Part shown: positions 1 to 6,250 of the stretch, one piece after another
How positions within the stretch are numbered: the first letter of the stretch is position 1
How the letters are laid out: every line of letters begins with the position of its first letter
Origin: Lutibacter sp.
GTDB lineage: Bacteria; Bacteroidota; Bacteroidia; Flavobacteriales; Flavobacteriaceae
Direction of reading: 5' to 3'
DNA: 7,494 nt
NCBI GenBank assembly: GCA_003516285.1
Contig: DPCK01000070.1
Coordinates: 4,349-11,842, forward strand
Notes under the pieces: generated by a model
Seen by the model: the letters and a program-made list of their open reading frames with translations, nothing else
Told to the model about the DNA's origin: nothing
Database searches by the model: none
Translations under genes and position numbers: made by a program

Positions 1-1026
1 CAGAAATCTGCTGCTAAAAAAATGAAGGAATTAAGCAAAAGTATGGAGCAATCAATGATGAAAATGGAAGGGGAATCCATCGATGAAAATATTGAAGATC
101 TTAGAAAAATTGTGGACAATCTGATTGTTTTTTCCTTTGAGCAGGAAGATTTGCTGAATCGCTTTTCAACTGCCAGTATCCAACATCCGGAATATCCAAA
201 CAATTTAAAACAGCAATATGTGTTAAAAGAATATTTCAATCATATCGACGATAGCCTCTACGTGTTGGCTTTGCGCGTTGTTCAAATGAGCACGATGATT
301 CAAAAGGAAGTTTCAGAAGTGCATTACAACTTGGACGAATCTTTGTTGAATTTTACCGAGGATAAAGTTGATATTGGTATTTCGAACCAACAATTTGTGA
401 TTACTTCTGCAAACAATCTCGCCAATTCGCTAAGCAATTTGTTGGAAAGTTTGATGAATGCCTCACCTAGTTTTGGTCAGGGAAAGGGAAATTCACCTGA
501 TTTTGGTTTGCCCGACATCATTAAAAAGCAAGGGGAACTTAATGAACAGATAAAAGATGGCGTGGAAAATGGAGAAAAAGAAGACAAAAAACCTGGAGAA
601 AACGGCGAGGGAATGAATGATGAATTGTATGAAATATACAAACAACAGGAACAACTAAAAGGGATGTTGAAAGATATTTTGGGAGAGGATCCAACCAACG
701 CAAATGGCGCTGGTGACGCCATTAAAAAAATGGAGGAATTGCAAAAAGAATTGCTTGAAAGGGGATTTGCAAAGGAAGTTGTTAAAAAAATTATACAGTT
801 AAACTATGAGCTGTTAAAATTACAAAAGGCCAAAATGGAACAAGGTGAAGACAATATTCGAAAATCGGAAAATCCAAAGTTGATTTTTGAGCGGCGAAAT
901 ATTGAAGCCATCAAGGTTGAAAATCCCTATTTTAAAACCAATGAAATATTAAACCGACAATCATTACCTTTGCAAACAATTTATAAGAAGAAAGTGCAGG
1001 AGTATTTTAAGAAAGAACAGCAGTAA
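1..1026 (+). CDS. DUF4175-like protein, C-terminal part (5' truncated by window)
   Basis: The frame is open from the first base (seven codons before the first visible ATG at 22), so this is the last 341 residues of a larger protein; that ATG is probably internal. The visible part is hydrophilic and mostly helical. Counting from the ATG at 22, helical segments with many Glu, Lys and Leu cover about residues 1-145. A Gly/Asn/Glu/Lys-rich flexible linker follows at about 150-200, then a charged probable coiled coil at 200-280. The tail carries NEILNRQSLPL (307-317) and KKVQEYFK (323-330). This tail and the position just before ybeY match what I recall of the large Bacteroidota proteins annotated as DUF4175, which have N-terminal membrane segments that would lie outside the window. 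Their function is not established, and none can be assigned here. The gene ends 7 bp before ybeY, so the two are probably co-transcribed. Confidence 0.75.
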   Translation, partial: QKSAAKKMKELSKSMEQSMMKMEGESIDENIEDLRKIVDNLIVFSFEQEDLLNRFSTASIQHPEYPNNLKQQYVLKEYFNHIDDSLYVLALRVVQMSTMIQKEVSEVHYNLDESLLNFTEDKVDIGISNQQFVITSANNLANSLSNLLESLMNASPSFGQGKGNSPDFGLPDIIKKQGELNEQIKDGVENGEKEDKKPGENGEGMNDELYEIYKQQEQLKGMLKDILGEDPTNANGAGDAIKKMEELQKELLERGFAKEVVKKIIQLNYELLKLQKAKMEQGEDNIRKSENPKLIFERRNIEAIKVENPYFKTNEILNRQSLPLQTIYKKKVQEYFKKEQQ

Positions 1027-1033
1027 AGGAAAG
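1027..1033 (+). promoter_or_regulatory. Shine-Dalgarno-like AGGAAAG before ybeY
   Basis: The whole 7 bp gap between the upstream stop codon and the ybeY ATG reads AGGAAAG, a purine-rich Shine-Dalgarno-like stretch. It supports the ATG at 1034 as the true start. It is the only such site next to a start in this window: the other complete genes have A/T-rich leaders, as is usual in Bacteroidota. The GGA lies close to the ATG, so its strength is uncertain. Confidence 0.45.
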
Positions 1034-1447
1034 ATGATTGAATTCAATTACGAAACGGATTTCAAATTAGATGATGAAGCATTGATTCAAAACTGGATTT
1101 CTGCTTGCATAGAAACCTACGGATTTAACGAAGGCGAGCTGAATTATATTTTTTGTGATGATGATTACTTGCTTAAATTGAATGTGGAATTTTTGGATCA
1201 CGACACCTTAACTGATATAATTAGCTTTGACTATACGATGGGTAAATTAATCAGCGGCGATATTTTTATTTCTGTTGAAAGGGTTCGTGAAAATGCAGAA
1301 ATTTTTAATCAAACTATTGATAATGAGATTCATAGAGTGATGATTCACGGTGTTTTACACTATATGGGATATAATGATAAAACTTTTAAAGACAAGGAGA
1401 TAATGAGGATGGAAGAGGATAAATGCCTGGCATTGTTTAATACCTAA
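1034..1447 (+). CDS. ybeY: Endoribonuclease YbeY (rRNA maturation factor)
   Basis: YbeY is a small zinc-dependent single-strand endoribonuclease of the UPF0054 family, acting in 16S rRNA 3'-end maturation and ribosome quality control in the cytoplasm. The 137-residue length is within the usual size range. The N-terminal half has the family strand-loop region LNVEFLDHDTLTDIISFDY (49-67), and the metal site is HGVLHYMGYND (105-115) with His105 and His109. The third zinc ligand of the canonical HGxLHxxGYDH motif falls on Asp115 instead of His. The Arg of the E. coli motif (Arg59, in NxxYRxxD) aligns with Leu54. As I recall, both changes are common in Bacteroidota, so I read the gene as intact. 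It starts 7 bp after the DUF4175-like gene and ends 32 bp before mnmG, with a parS-like site in that gap. Confidence 0.95.
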   Translation: MIEFNYETDFKLDDEALIQNWISACIETYGFNEGELNYIFCDDDYLLKLNVEFLDHDTLTDIISFDYTMGKLISGDIFISVERVRENAEIFNQTIDNEIHRVMIHGVLHYMGYNDKTFKDKEIMRMEEDKCLALFNT

Positions 1448-1451
1448 TAAA

Positions 1452-1467
1452 CGTTCCACGTGGAACA
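1452..1467. promoter_or_regulatory. parS-like ParB binding site 1 (upstream of mnmG)
   Basis: The sequence CGTTCCACGTGGAACA holds the perfect 14 bp palindrome GTTCCACGTGGAAC (1453-1466). This is a recognised variant of the chromosomal parS consensus TGTTTCACGTGAAACA, and the same core is used as parS in Pseudomonas aeruginosa. Only the outermost base on the left (C instead of T) departs from a full 16 bp palindrome. It lies between the ybeY stop and the mnmG start, with its right edge 12 bp before the mnmG ATG, so bound ParB could affect mnmG expression; that effect is inference. No parA or parB is visible in the window. Confidence 0.85.
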
Positions 1468-1479
1468 CAATTTAAAAAT

Positions 1480-3351
1480 ATGTTTAGTACAGTATATGAT
1501 GTTATAGTAGTTGGAGGAGGGCACGCCGGCAGCGAAGCTGCTGCGGCAAGTGCCAATATGGGCGCGCACACACTTTTAATTACGATGAGTTTGCAGAATA
1601 TTGCCCAAATGAGTTGCAATCCTGCGATGGGCGGAATTGCAAAAGGACAAATTATTCGCGAAATTGATGCCTTGGGCGGATATAGCGGCGTGGTTACGGA
1701 TAAAACTGCCATTCAATTTAAAATGTTGAATAAATCGAAAGGCCCAGCAATGTGGAGTCCGCGTGCCCAAAGTGACCGAATGCGTTTTGCGGAATGCTGG
1801 AGATTGATGCTGGAACAAACTACAAATTTGGATTTCTATCAAGATTCTGTAAATGGATTGTTGTTTGACGGAGATAAAATTGTGGGCGTAAAAACTTCGC
1901 TTGGCATTGAAATTAAAGCAAAATCAGTCATAATTACTGCCGGAACATTTTTAAACGGTTTGATTCATATTGGCGACAAATCTTTTGGGGGCGGAAGGGC
2001 AGGTGAAAGAGCTTCAACTGGAATCACGGAAGATTTGGTTAAAGTTGGTTTTGAAGCGGGAAGAATGAAAACAGGAACACCGCCAAGAGTTGACGGAAGA
2101 TCATTGGATTATTCTAAAATGATAGAACAGCCTGGAGATGAAAACCCAGAAAAATTCTCTTATTTAGCCACCACCAAACCATTGGAAATTCAGCGCTCTT
2201 GCTATATGACTTTCACTTCTTTGGAAGTTCATGACATTCTGCGTGAAGGTTTTGATCGGTCACCGATGTTTAACGGCCGAATTCAAAGTATCGGGCCGAG
2301 ATATTGTCCTTCCATCGAAGATAAAATTGATCGTTTTGCCACCAAATTACGTCACCAAATTTTTGTGGAGCCTGAAGGATGGGACACTGTGGAGGTTTAT
2401 GTAAACGGTTTTTCCACGTCGTTGCCTGAAGATATTCAGGACAAAGCATTGCGAAAAGTAGCGGGCTTTGAGAACGTAAAATTTTTCAGATTTGGTTACG
2501 CGATTGAATATGATTATTTTCCGCCAACGCAATTGAAACATTCTTTGGAGACCAAACGGATCAAAAACCTGTATTTTGCCGGACAAATAAATGGTACAAC
2601 AGGTTATGAAGAAGCTGCCGCGCAAGGGTTGATGGCAGGCATAAACGCTGCCCTAAATATCCAAGGAAAAGAGCCTTTTGTATTGAAACGCGATGAAGCT
2701 TATATCGGTGTTTTGATTGATGATTTGATTACAAAAGGAACTGAAGAGCCCTACAGAATGTTTACTTCAAGAGCAGAATACAGAACTTTGTTACGTCAGG
2801 ACAATGCCGATTTACGATTAACACCGATGGCTTATGAATTAGGAATGGTGTCAAAGGAACGAATGGACAGGGTAGTTGAAAAGCAGGATAAAACCGATTT
2901 ATTTGTAAAATTTTTATTGGAAACCAGTGTGCTTCCTGAAGAGATAAATCCGATTTTAGAAGCCAATGATTCTGCTAAAATTGACCAGTCTATGAAGATG
3001 TTTAAAATAGCAGCAAGGCCACAATTGAACTTTACAGATTTAAGGAAACTGGCAAAAGTGGAAGCGTTCGTTATTGAAAATAATATTGATCGGGAGATAG
3101 AAGAGCAAACCGAAATTCACGTAAAATACGCTGGTTATATCGACAAGGAAAGGAACCAGGCCGATAAAGTGAACAGGCTGGAGAATGTGTCTGTTCCATC
3201 AAATTTTGATTATGCTAAAGTGAGATCTTTGTCTATTGAAGCACGACAGAAACTGACTAAAATACAACCCACGACCATTTCGCAAGCAAGCAGAATCAGC
3301 GGTGTTTCGCCAAGCGATATTGCGGTTTTACTGGTTTATATGGGACGATAA
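1480..3351 (+). CDS. mnmG: tRNA uridine-5-carboxymethylaminomethyl synthase subunit MnmG (GidA)
   Basis: MnmG is the FAD- and NADH-binding subunit which, with the GTPase MnmE, installs the (carboxymethyl)aminomethyl group at C5 of wobble uridine 34 in certain tRNAs, using methylenetetrahydrofolate. The 623 residues are full length (E. coli about 629). The FAD Rossmann motif GGGHAGSEAA is at 12-21. Both family cysteines are present: Cys47 in SCNPAMGG and Cys277 in GPRYCPSIEDK. KTGTPPRVDG (198-207) and the signature AGQINGTTGYEEAAAQG (368-384) are intact. The C-terminal helical domain ends with QASRISGVSPSDIAVLL, the MnmE/tRNA-facing part in known structures. The ATG at 1480 puts the Rossmann strand at the very N-terminus, as expected; the leader is A/T-rich with no clear Shine-Dalgarno. 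The gene is flanked on both sides by parS-like palindromes. mnmE is not in the window. Confidence 0.98.
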   Translation: MFSTVYDVIVVGGGHAGSEAAAASANMGAHTLLITMSLQNIAQMSCNPAMGGIAKGQIIREIDALGGYSGVVTDKTAIQFKMLNKSKGPAMWSPRAQSDRMRFAECWRLMLEQTTNLDFYQDSVNGLLFDGDKIVGVKTSLGIEIKAKSVIITAGTFLNGLIHIGDKSFGGGRAGERASTGITEDLVKVGFEAGRMKTGTPPRVDGRSLDYSKMIEQPGDENPEKFSYLATTKPLEIQRSCYMTFTSLEVHDILREGFDRSPMFNGRIQSIGPRYCPSIEDKIDRFATKLRHQIFVEPEGWDTVEVYVNGFSTSLPEDIQDKALRKVAGFENVKFFRFGYAIEYDYFPPTQLKHSLETKRIKNLYFAGQINGTTGYEEAAAQGLMAGINAALNIQGKEPFVLKRDEAYIGVLIDDLITKGTEEPYRMFTSRAEYRTLLRQDNADLRLTPMAYELGMVSKERMDRVVEKQDKTDLFVKFLLETSVLPEEINPILEANDSAKIDQSMKMFKIAARPQLNFTDLRKLAKVEAFVIENNIDREIEEQTEIHVKYAGYIDKERNQADKVNRLENVSVPSNFDYAKVRSLSIEARQKLTKIQPTTISQASRISGVSPSDIAVLLVYMGR

Positions 3352-3386
3352 TTTTTTGATGTTCCACGTGGAACATCAAAAAATTA
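3349..3386. repeat. 38 bp perfect palindrome around parS-like site 2
   Basis: Two 19 bp arms meet at 3367/3368 without mismatch. The left arm begins with the mnmG stop codon TAA, then runs T6, GATG, TTCCAC; the right arm is its exact complement and ends with A6, TTA. In mnmG mRNA this could fold into a long hairpin. The polarity is U-run on the 5' side and A-run on the 3' side, with no U-tract after the stem, which is the reverse of an intrinsic terminator. I therefore read it mainly as an extended DNA-binding site, although an mRNA 3'-end protective role cannot be excluded. Confidence 0.9.
3360..3375. promoter_or_regulatory. parS-like ParB binding site 2 (downstream of mnmG)
   Basis: TGTTCCACGTGGAACA is a perfect 16 bp palindrome. 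It matches the parS consensus TGTTTCACGTGAAACA at all positions except the symmetrical T-to-C and A-to-G pair, a known functional variant. It is the better of the two copies in this window, with its centre 1,908 bp from that of site 1, and lies in the 65 bp gap between mnmG and the methyltransferase gene. ParB binding is inferred from the motif. Confidence 0.88.
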
Positions 3387-3416
3387 ATTCTGATTAAATA
3401 TTCAATTTTTTATAAA

Positions 3417-4286
3417 ATGATTTCCGAAACAACGCATTATTTAACATGTAAAGATTATACCGTATCGCATAAAAATTTCGATTTGTTGTATCATAACGAT
3501 TGGGAAATGCTTGAAACTTTTCCGCAGCCGAAAGCAGAAGAATTGTCGGGATATTATGAAAGTGATGAATACATTTCACACACAGATTCAAAAGAAACAG
3601 TTATTGATAAACTGTATCAAATTGTAAAAAAGCTTGCCATATCCAATAAATTGAAACTGATCAATTCTTTTAAAACTACCGACAAAAATTTGTTGGATGT
3701 TGGATGCGGAACAGGATATTTTTTACTGATTTGTAAAAATAACGGATGGAAGGTTACCGGCGTGGAGCCAAATGCAAAAGCAAAAATTTCCGCTGAAAAT
3801 AAATTAAATGGAAAATCAGCTTCAGAAATCAAATCAGAAATCAATCAGTTAAAAAGTGAAGCGCAATTTGATGTGATCACTTTATGGCATGTATTGGAGC
3901 ACGTTCCAAATTTGGAGGCATACATTTCAACATTGAAAAAATTGTTAAAACCCGATGGTGTTTTAATTGTTGCGGTTCCAAATTTTAAAAGTTATGATGC
4001 CCATCACTATAAACAATTTTGGGCCGCTTTTGATGTTCCAAGACATTTGTGGCATTTTTCAAAAAAATCGATTCAATTGCTATTTGAAAAACAGGAAATG
4101 AACATCGTTAAAATTTTACCTATGTGGTTTGATTCTTTTTATGTTTCCTTATTGAGTGAAAAATATAAAAACGGAAAAGACAATTTTTTGAAGGCTTTTT
4201 ACATCGGCTTCATCTCAAACATAAAAGCAATCGAAACTAAAGAGCATTCTTCCCTGATTTACCTCCTTAAAAAAGCCAAAAACTAA
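3417..4286 (+). CDS. Class I SAM-dependent methyltransferase, substrate unknown
   Basis: A 289-residue protein with a clear Rossmann-type S-adenosylmethionine methyltransferase domain from about residue 80 to 230. Motif I is LLDVGCGTGYF (92-102), the acidic residue after strand 2 is Glu117 in GVEPN, the post-II region is FDVITLWHVLEHV (151-163), and LLKPDGVLIVAVPN (176-189) closes the core. This resembles the Methyltransf_11/23 and UbiG-like group, which acts on small molecules, lipids or sugars, but no substrate can be named. The N-terminal ~75 residues contain Asp, Tyr and His residues and a single Cys11, so there is no zinc-binding CxxC pair. The 65 bp gap after mnmG holds parS site 2 and no recognised terminator, so read-through from mnmG is possible. 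The start has no Shine-Dalgarno; the preceding sequence is T/A-rich. As I recall, a methyltransferase at this place is common in flavobacteria. Confidence 0.9.
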   Translation: MISETTHYLTCKDYTVSHKNFDLLYHNDWEMLETFPQPKAEELSGYYESDEYISHTDSKETVIDKLYQIVKKLAISNKLKLINSFKTTDKNLLDVGCGTGYFLLICKNNGWKVTGVEPNAKAKISAENKLNGKSASEIKSEINQLKSEAQFDVITLWHVLEHVPNLEAYISTLKKLLKPDGVLIVAVPNFKSYDAHHYKQFWAAFDVPRHLWHFSKKSIQLLFEKQEMNIVKILPMWFDSFYVSLLSEKYKNGKDNFLKAFYIGFISNIKAIETKEHSSLIYLLKKAKN

Positions 4287-4511
4287 TTTTAAAGCGATTT
4301 AAGCGTGGTTTTACAGCATAATCGTCTTGTGGCATTTCATTTTTCTAAAAACGCCAATATTCGAGGATAATGAGTCCAATTTTTATCAGAATTTATTATA
4401 ATTACCCCTTAAATGATAGATAAAATCAATATTGAAAAATATTTTGCCAAACCTTGTTTTTTGTTTATATATTCGCACAAAAATTTAACCCAACAATTCA
4501 AAATTTTAAAA
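4287..4511. other. Intergenic region between methyltransferase and ompH genes
   Basis: This is 225 bp of AT-rich sequence. An in-frame upstream extension of ompH (ATG at 4413) runs through part of it but is not considered coding. I find no convincing terminator hairpin after the methyltransferase gene. The right half contains the self-complementary run AAAATATTTT (4436-4445) overlapping the candidate promoter. No RNA gene is evident. Confidence 0.6.
4443..4475 (+). promoter_or_regulatory. Candidate flavobacterial promoter for ompH
   Basis: TATATTCG (4468-4475) matches the Bacteroidota -7 element TAnnTTTG with one mismatch. TTTG (4443-4446) lies 21 bp upstream, within the 17-23 bp spacing described for the -33 TTG element in Flavobacterium. 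This would place the transcript start roughly 30 bp before the ompH ATG at 4512. AT-rich sequence makes chance matches common, so this is a candidate only. Confidence 0.4.
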
Positions 4512-5021
4512 ATGAAAAAAATACTTATCGTCGCTTTTGCCATTGCATTGGCATCTTGTAACCAAACTAAAATAGCTTATATTGATGTTGAAGTTATTAT
4601 GAAAGATTATAGCGCCACAAAAGCTTTAGAAGAAAAATTAAAAGCGAAACAAGAAGTTTTTGCAAAACAATTGGACAGCCTCCAAGGTCCTTTTCAATTA
4701 AAGGTACAGGAATATTATAAAGCGGCTCCTCAAATGTCCCCTCAAAAAAGAGCGGAAGCTGAAGGTGCTTTGCAACAAGAACAGCAATTTTTACAGGCAA
4801 GACAACAACAAGCTTCTGAAGAACTTCAAAAAGAAAATTTGGAAAACAGCGAAGCGTTGACCAAAAAAGTGGATAGTTTTGTGGCAGATTATGCTAAAGC
4901 CAAAGGATATCAGTTAATTATTGGCACATCGGGTAAAGGAACGGTGATGTATGGTGATGAAAAAATGAATGTAACTACCGATATTTTAGAATTATTGAAT
5001 AAAGATTATTCAAAGGAATAA
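4512..5021 (+). CDS. OmpH/Skp-family periplasmic chaperone-like lipoprotein
   Basis: Skp/OmpH proteins are periplasmic trimers with long coiled-coil arms that hold unfolded outer-membrane proteins on their way to the BAM complex. I choose the ATG at 4512, giving 169 residues, because it begins a textbook lipoprotein signal: MKK, a hydrophobic core, then the lipobox LASC with Cys16 as the lipidated residue. An in-frame ATG at 4413 would bury this signal behind 33 extra residues. The mature protein has the OmpH first strand KIAYIDVEVIMKDY (20-33), a Gln/Glu/Lys-rich coiled coil at about 35-130, and the closing strand region YQLIIGTSGKGTVMYGD (133-149) with the helix DILELLNKDY (157-166). No acidic cluster follows Cys16 (next residues NQTKI), so the known Bacteroidota surface-export signal is absent and a periplasm-facing anchor is likely. 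Neither bamA nor a second ompH is adjacent. Confidence 0.88.
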   Translation: MKKILIVAFAIALASCNQTKIAYIDVEVIMKDYSATKALEEKLKAKQEVFAKQLDSLQGPFQLKVQEYYKAAPQMSPQKRAEAEGALQQEQQFLQARQQQASEELQKENLENSEALTKKVDSFVADYAKAKGYQLIIGTSGKGTVMYGDEKMNVTTDILELLNKDYSKE

Positions 5022-5035
5022 ATTTTAGAACCACT

Positions 5036-5075
5036 AAAAAAATCGTCTTGGAAATATTTCCAAGACGATTTTTTT
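5036..5075. terminator. Bidirectional intrinsic terminator between convergent genes
   Basis: A perfect 40 bp inverted repeat, centred at 5055/5056, consists of an A7 run, a mixed stem with core TCGTCTTGGAAAT, and a T7 run. The A-run before and T-run after the stem give intrinsic-terminator polarity on both strands. It lies 14 bp after the ompH stop and 41 bp beyond the stop of the dehydrogenase gene on the - strand, so it probably ends both transcripts. The centre has no spacer, so a few central bases would form the loop. Confidence 0.92.
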
Positions 5076-5116
5076 CTATTAGAATTTCAATTTAATTTAA
5101 AAGCAGGTTATTTCAC

Positions 5117-6250
5117 CTAAAACTCCACTTTGGTGTAAATTACATTTCTCTCTTTTAGATAATTCAGAAAATAATGGAAGCATTTTTCGTGCTTTCCAAC
5201 CAATTCGGGAGGGAAAACACCTTTTTCTGAAAACAATCCGTCTAAAAACAAGTTTGCGGCAGCTGTGGCCGTGTAGCCGGTAGTTCTTGCCATAGATGAA
5301 GCGTTAGTTTTTGGGCAAAATTCATCGTGTAAATTGTAAATAACGGTTTTGCTTTCGCCAATTTTGTTTGTGCCTTTCAGCGTAATTCGCATCACCGTAA
5401 TTTCTTCTTCCGTATCACCCAATTTCCACTCGTTAAACAATATTTTTGAGGAAAATTCCAAAGGAGAAATCGAAATTCCGTTGACCACGATGTGTTCTTC
5501 ATTAAAAAATCCGCTTTTTTTCAACACATTGATATATTCAATATGACCTGGGTAGCGCAACGTTTTCTCCTTCATATTTGGAATATGCGCCATGGTGTAA
5601 ATGATAGATCGCAATCCGTCTGAATTAAAAGATTCCAAAGTTCCAACACCATTGAAATCAACAAATTCAACATCAGATAAGGCGTCTTTTACAATCACAT
5701 TACCGTTTTCTACGTAACGGGCCGGACGCGTATATTCTTCAATAACGTCAACCGGCGAAAAAGGCGCTTTATAATTGAAAGGCCATTTTTTTATTTTAGG
5801 CAAGCCGCCAACCAAACATTCAAAGTCGGTAATGTTTAATTTTTCGTTGTAATAGCCCAAAATAATATTACCCATTCCCGGAGCCACGCCGCAATCAACG
5901 ATGGCTGTTACCTTTTTTTGTTTGGCAAGCTCAAATAAATCGAGGGAGTTTTCAGGAAAAAAAGAAATGTCTATCACGTTTTTACCGACTTCAATAATGG
6001 ATTTTAAGGTTTCAAAACCTAAAAATCCGGGAACGGCACAAATCACCAGATCAAACGGATTTATTGCTTTTTGAAGTGCCAATTTATCGGTCACATCCAG
6101 CACAATTGGTGTCAGTTTTTCGCACTTTTTTACGGCTTTGTCCAAGGTATTTTTGTTGAAATCAGTAAGCGTTACCGAATGATTTTTTGCCATATCAATG
6201 GCCATTGTGGAGCCAACCATACCGGCGCCTAATACAATAATATTGCTCAT
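5117..6250 (-). CDS. Saccharopine dehydrogenase-family NAD(P)-dependent oxidoreductase
   Basis: A 377-residue enzyme with an N-terminal Rossmann domain (Sacchrp_dh_NADP type) and a C-terminal catalytic domain (Sacchrp_dh_C type). The dinucleotide motif GAGMVG is at 8-13. Strand 2 ends in Asp30 (TLTDFN), which usually favours NAD over NADP. DCGVAPGMGN (119-128), GLPKIKKWPFNYKAPFSP (149-166), LRYPGHIEYI (231-240), SMARTTGYTATAAANL (319-334) and KGVFPPELVG (343-352) are family-like blocks. Candidate activities are saccharopine dehydrogenase in lysine breakdown and L-lysine 6-dehydrogenase, of similar length; a carboxynorspermidine synthase-type role is less likely. I cannot choose from sequence alone, and no partner such as lysine-ketoglutarate reductase is adjacent. 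The ATG at 6250 places GAGMVG at the expected N-terminal position. The leader has no Shine-Dalgarno. The gene converges on ompH, sharing the terminator at 5036-5075. Confidence 0.9.
   Translation of the reverse strand: MSNIIVLGAGMVGSTMAIDMAKNHSVTLTDFNKNTLDKAVKKCEKLTPIVLDVTDKLALQKAINPFDLVICAVPGFLGFETLKSIIEVGKNVIDISFFPENSLDLFELAKQKKVTAIVDCGVAPGMGNIILGYYNEKLNITDFECLVGGLPKIKKWPFNYKAPFSPVDVIEEYTRPARYVENGNVIVKDALSDVEFVDFNGVGTLESFNSDGLRSIIYTMAHIPNMKEKTLRYPGHIEYINVLKKSGFFNEEHIVVNGISISPLEFSSKILFNEWKLGDTEEEITVMRITLKGTNKIGESKTVIYNLHDEFCPKTNASSMARTTGYTATAAANLFLDGLFSEKGVFPPELVGKHEKCFHYFLNYLKERNVIYTKVEF

Noticed and set aside
477..722. Antisense open frame of 81 residues within the DUF4175-like gene
   Set aside because: Ser/Pro/Phe-rich translation typical of the reverse of a Glu/Lys/Gly-rich coding region; no start signal and no recognisable domain.
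2411..2420. TTTCCACGTC inside mnmG as a third parS-like site
   Set aside because: Only one half matches; the right half reads GTCGTTG instead of GTGGAAC. ParB sites need both halves.
3349..3386. The mnmG-distal palindrome as an intrinsic terminator
   Set aside because: The U-run precedes and the A-run follows the stem, the reverse of terminator polarity, and no U-tract comes after the stem.
3897..3916. CACGTTCC and the palindrome TCCAAATTTGGA within the methyltransferase gene
   Set aside because: It looks like parS bases but in the wrong arrangement, and a 12 bp palindrome inside AT-rich coding sequence is expected by chance.
4320..4329. AATCGTCTTG, an exact 10-mer shared with the left arm of the terminator at 5041-5050
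   Set aside because: No inverted partner or T-run lies near this copy and similarity stops after ten bases, so it is probably chance.
4413..4511. In-frame ATG at 4413 as start of the ompH gene (33 extra residues)
   Set aside because: The extension would precede a complete lipoprotein signal (MKK, hydrophobic core, LASC), and it overlaps the candidate promoter. The ATG at 4512 fits much better.
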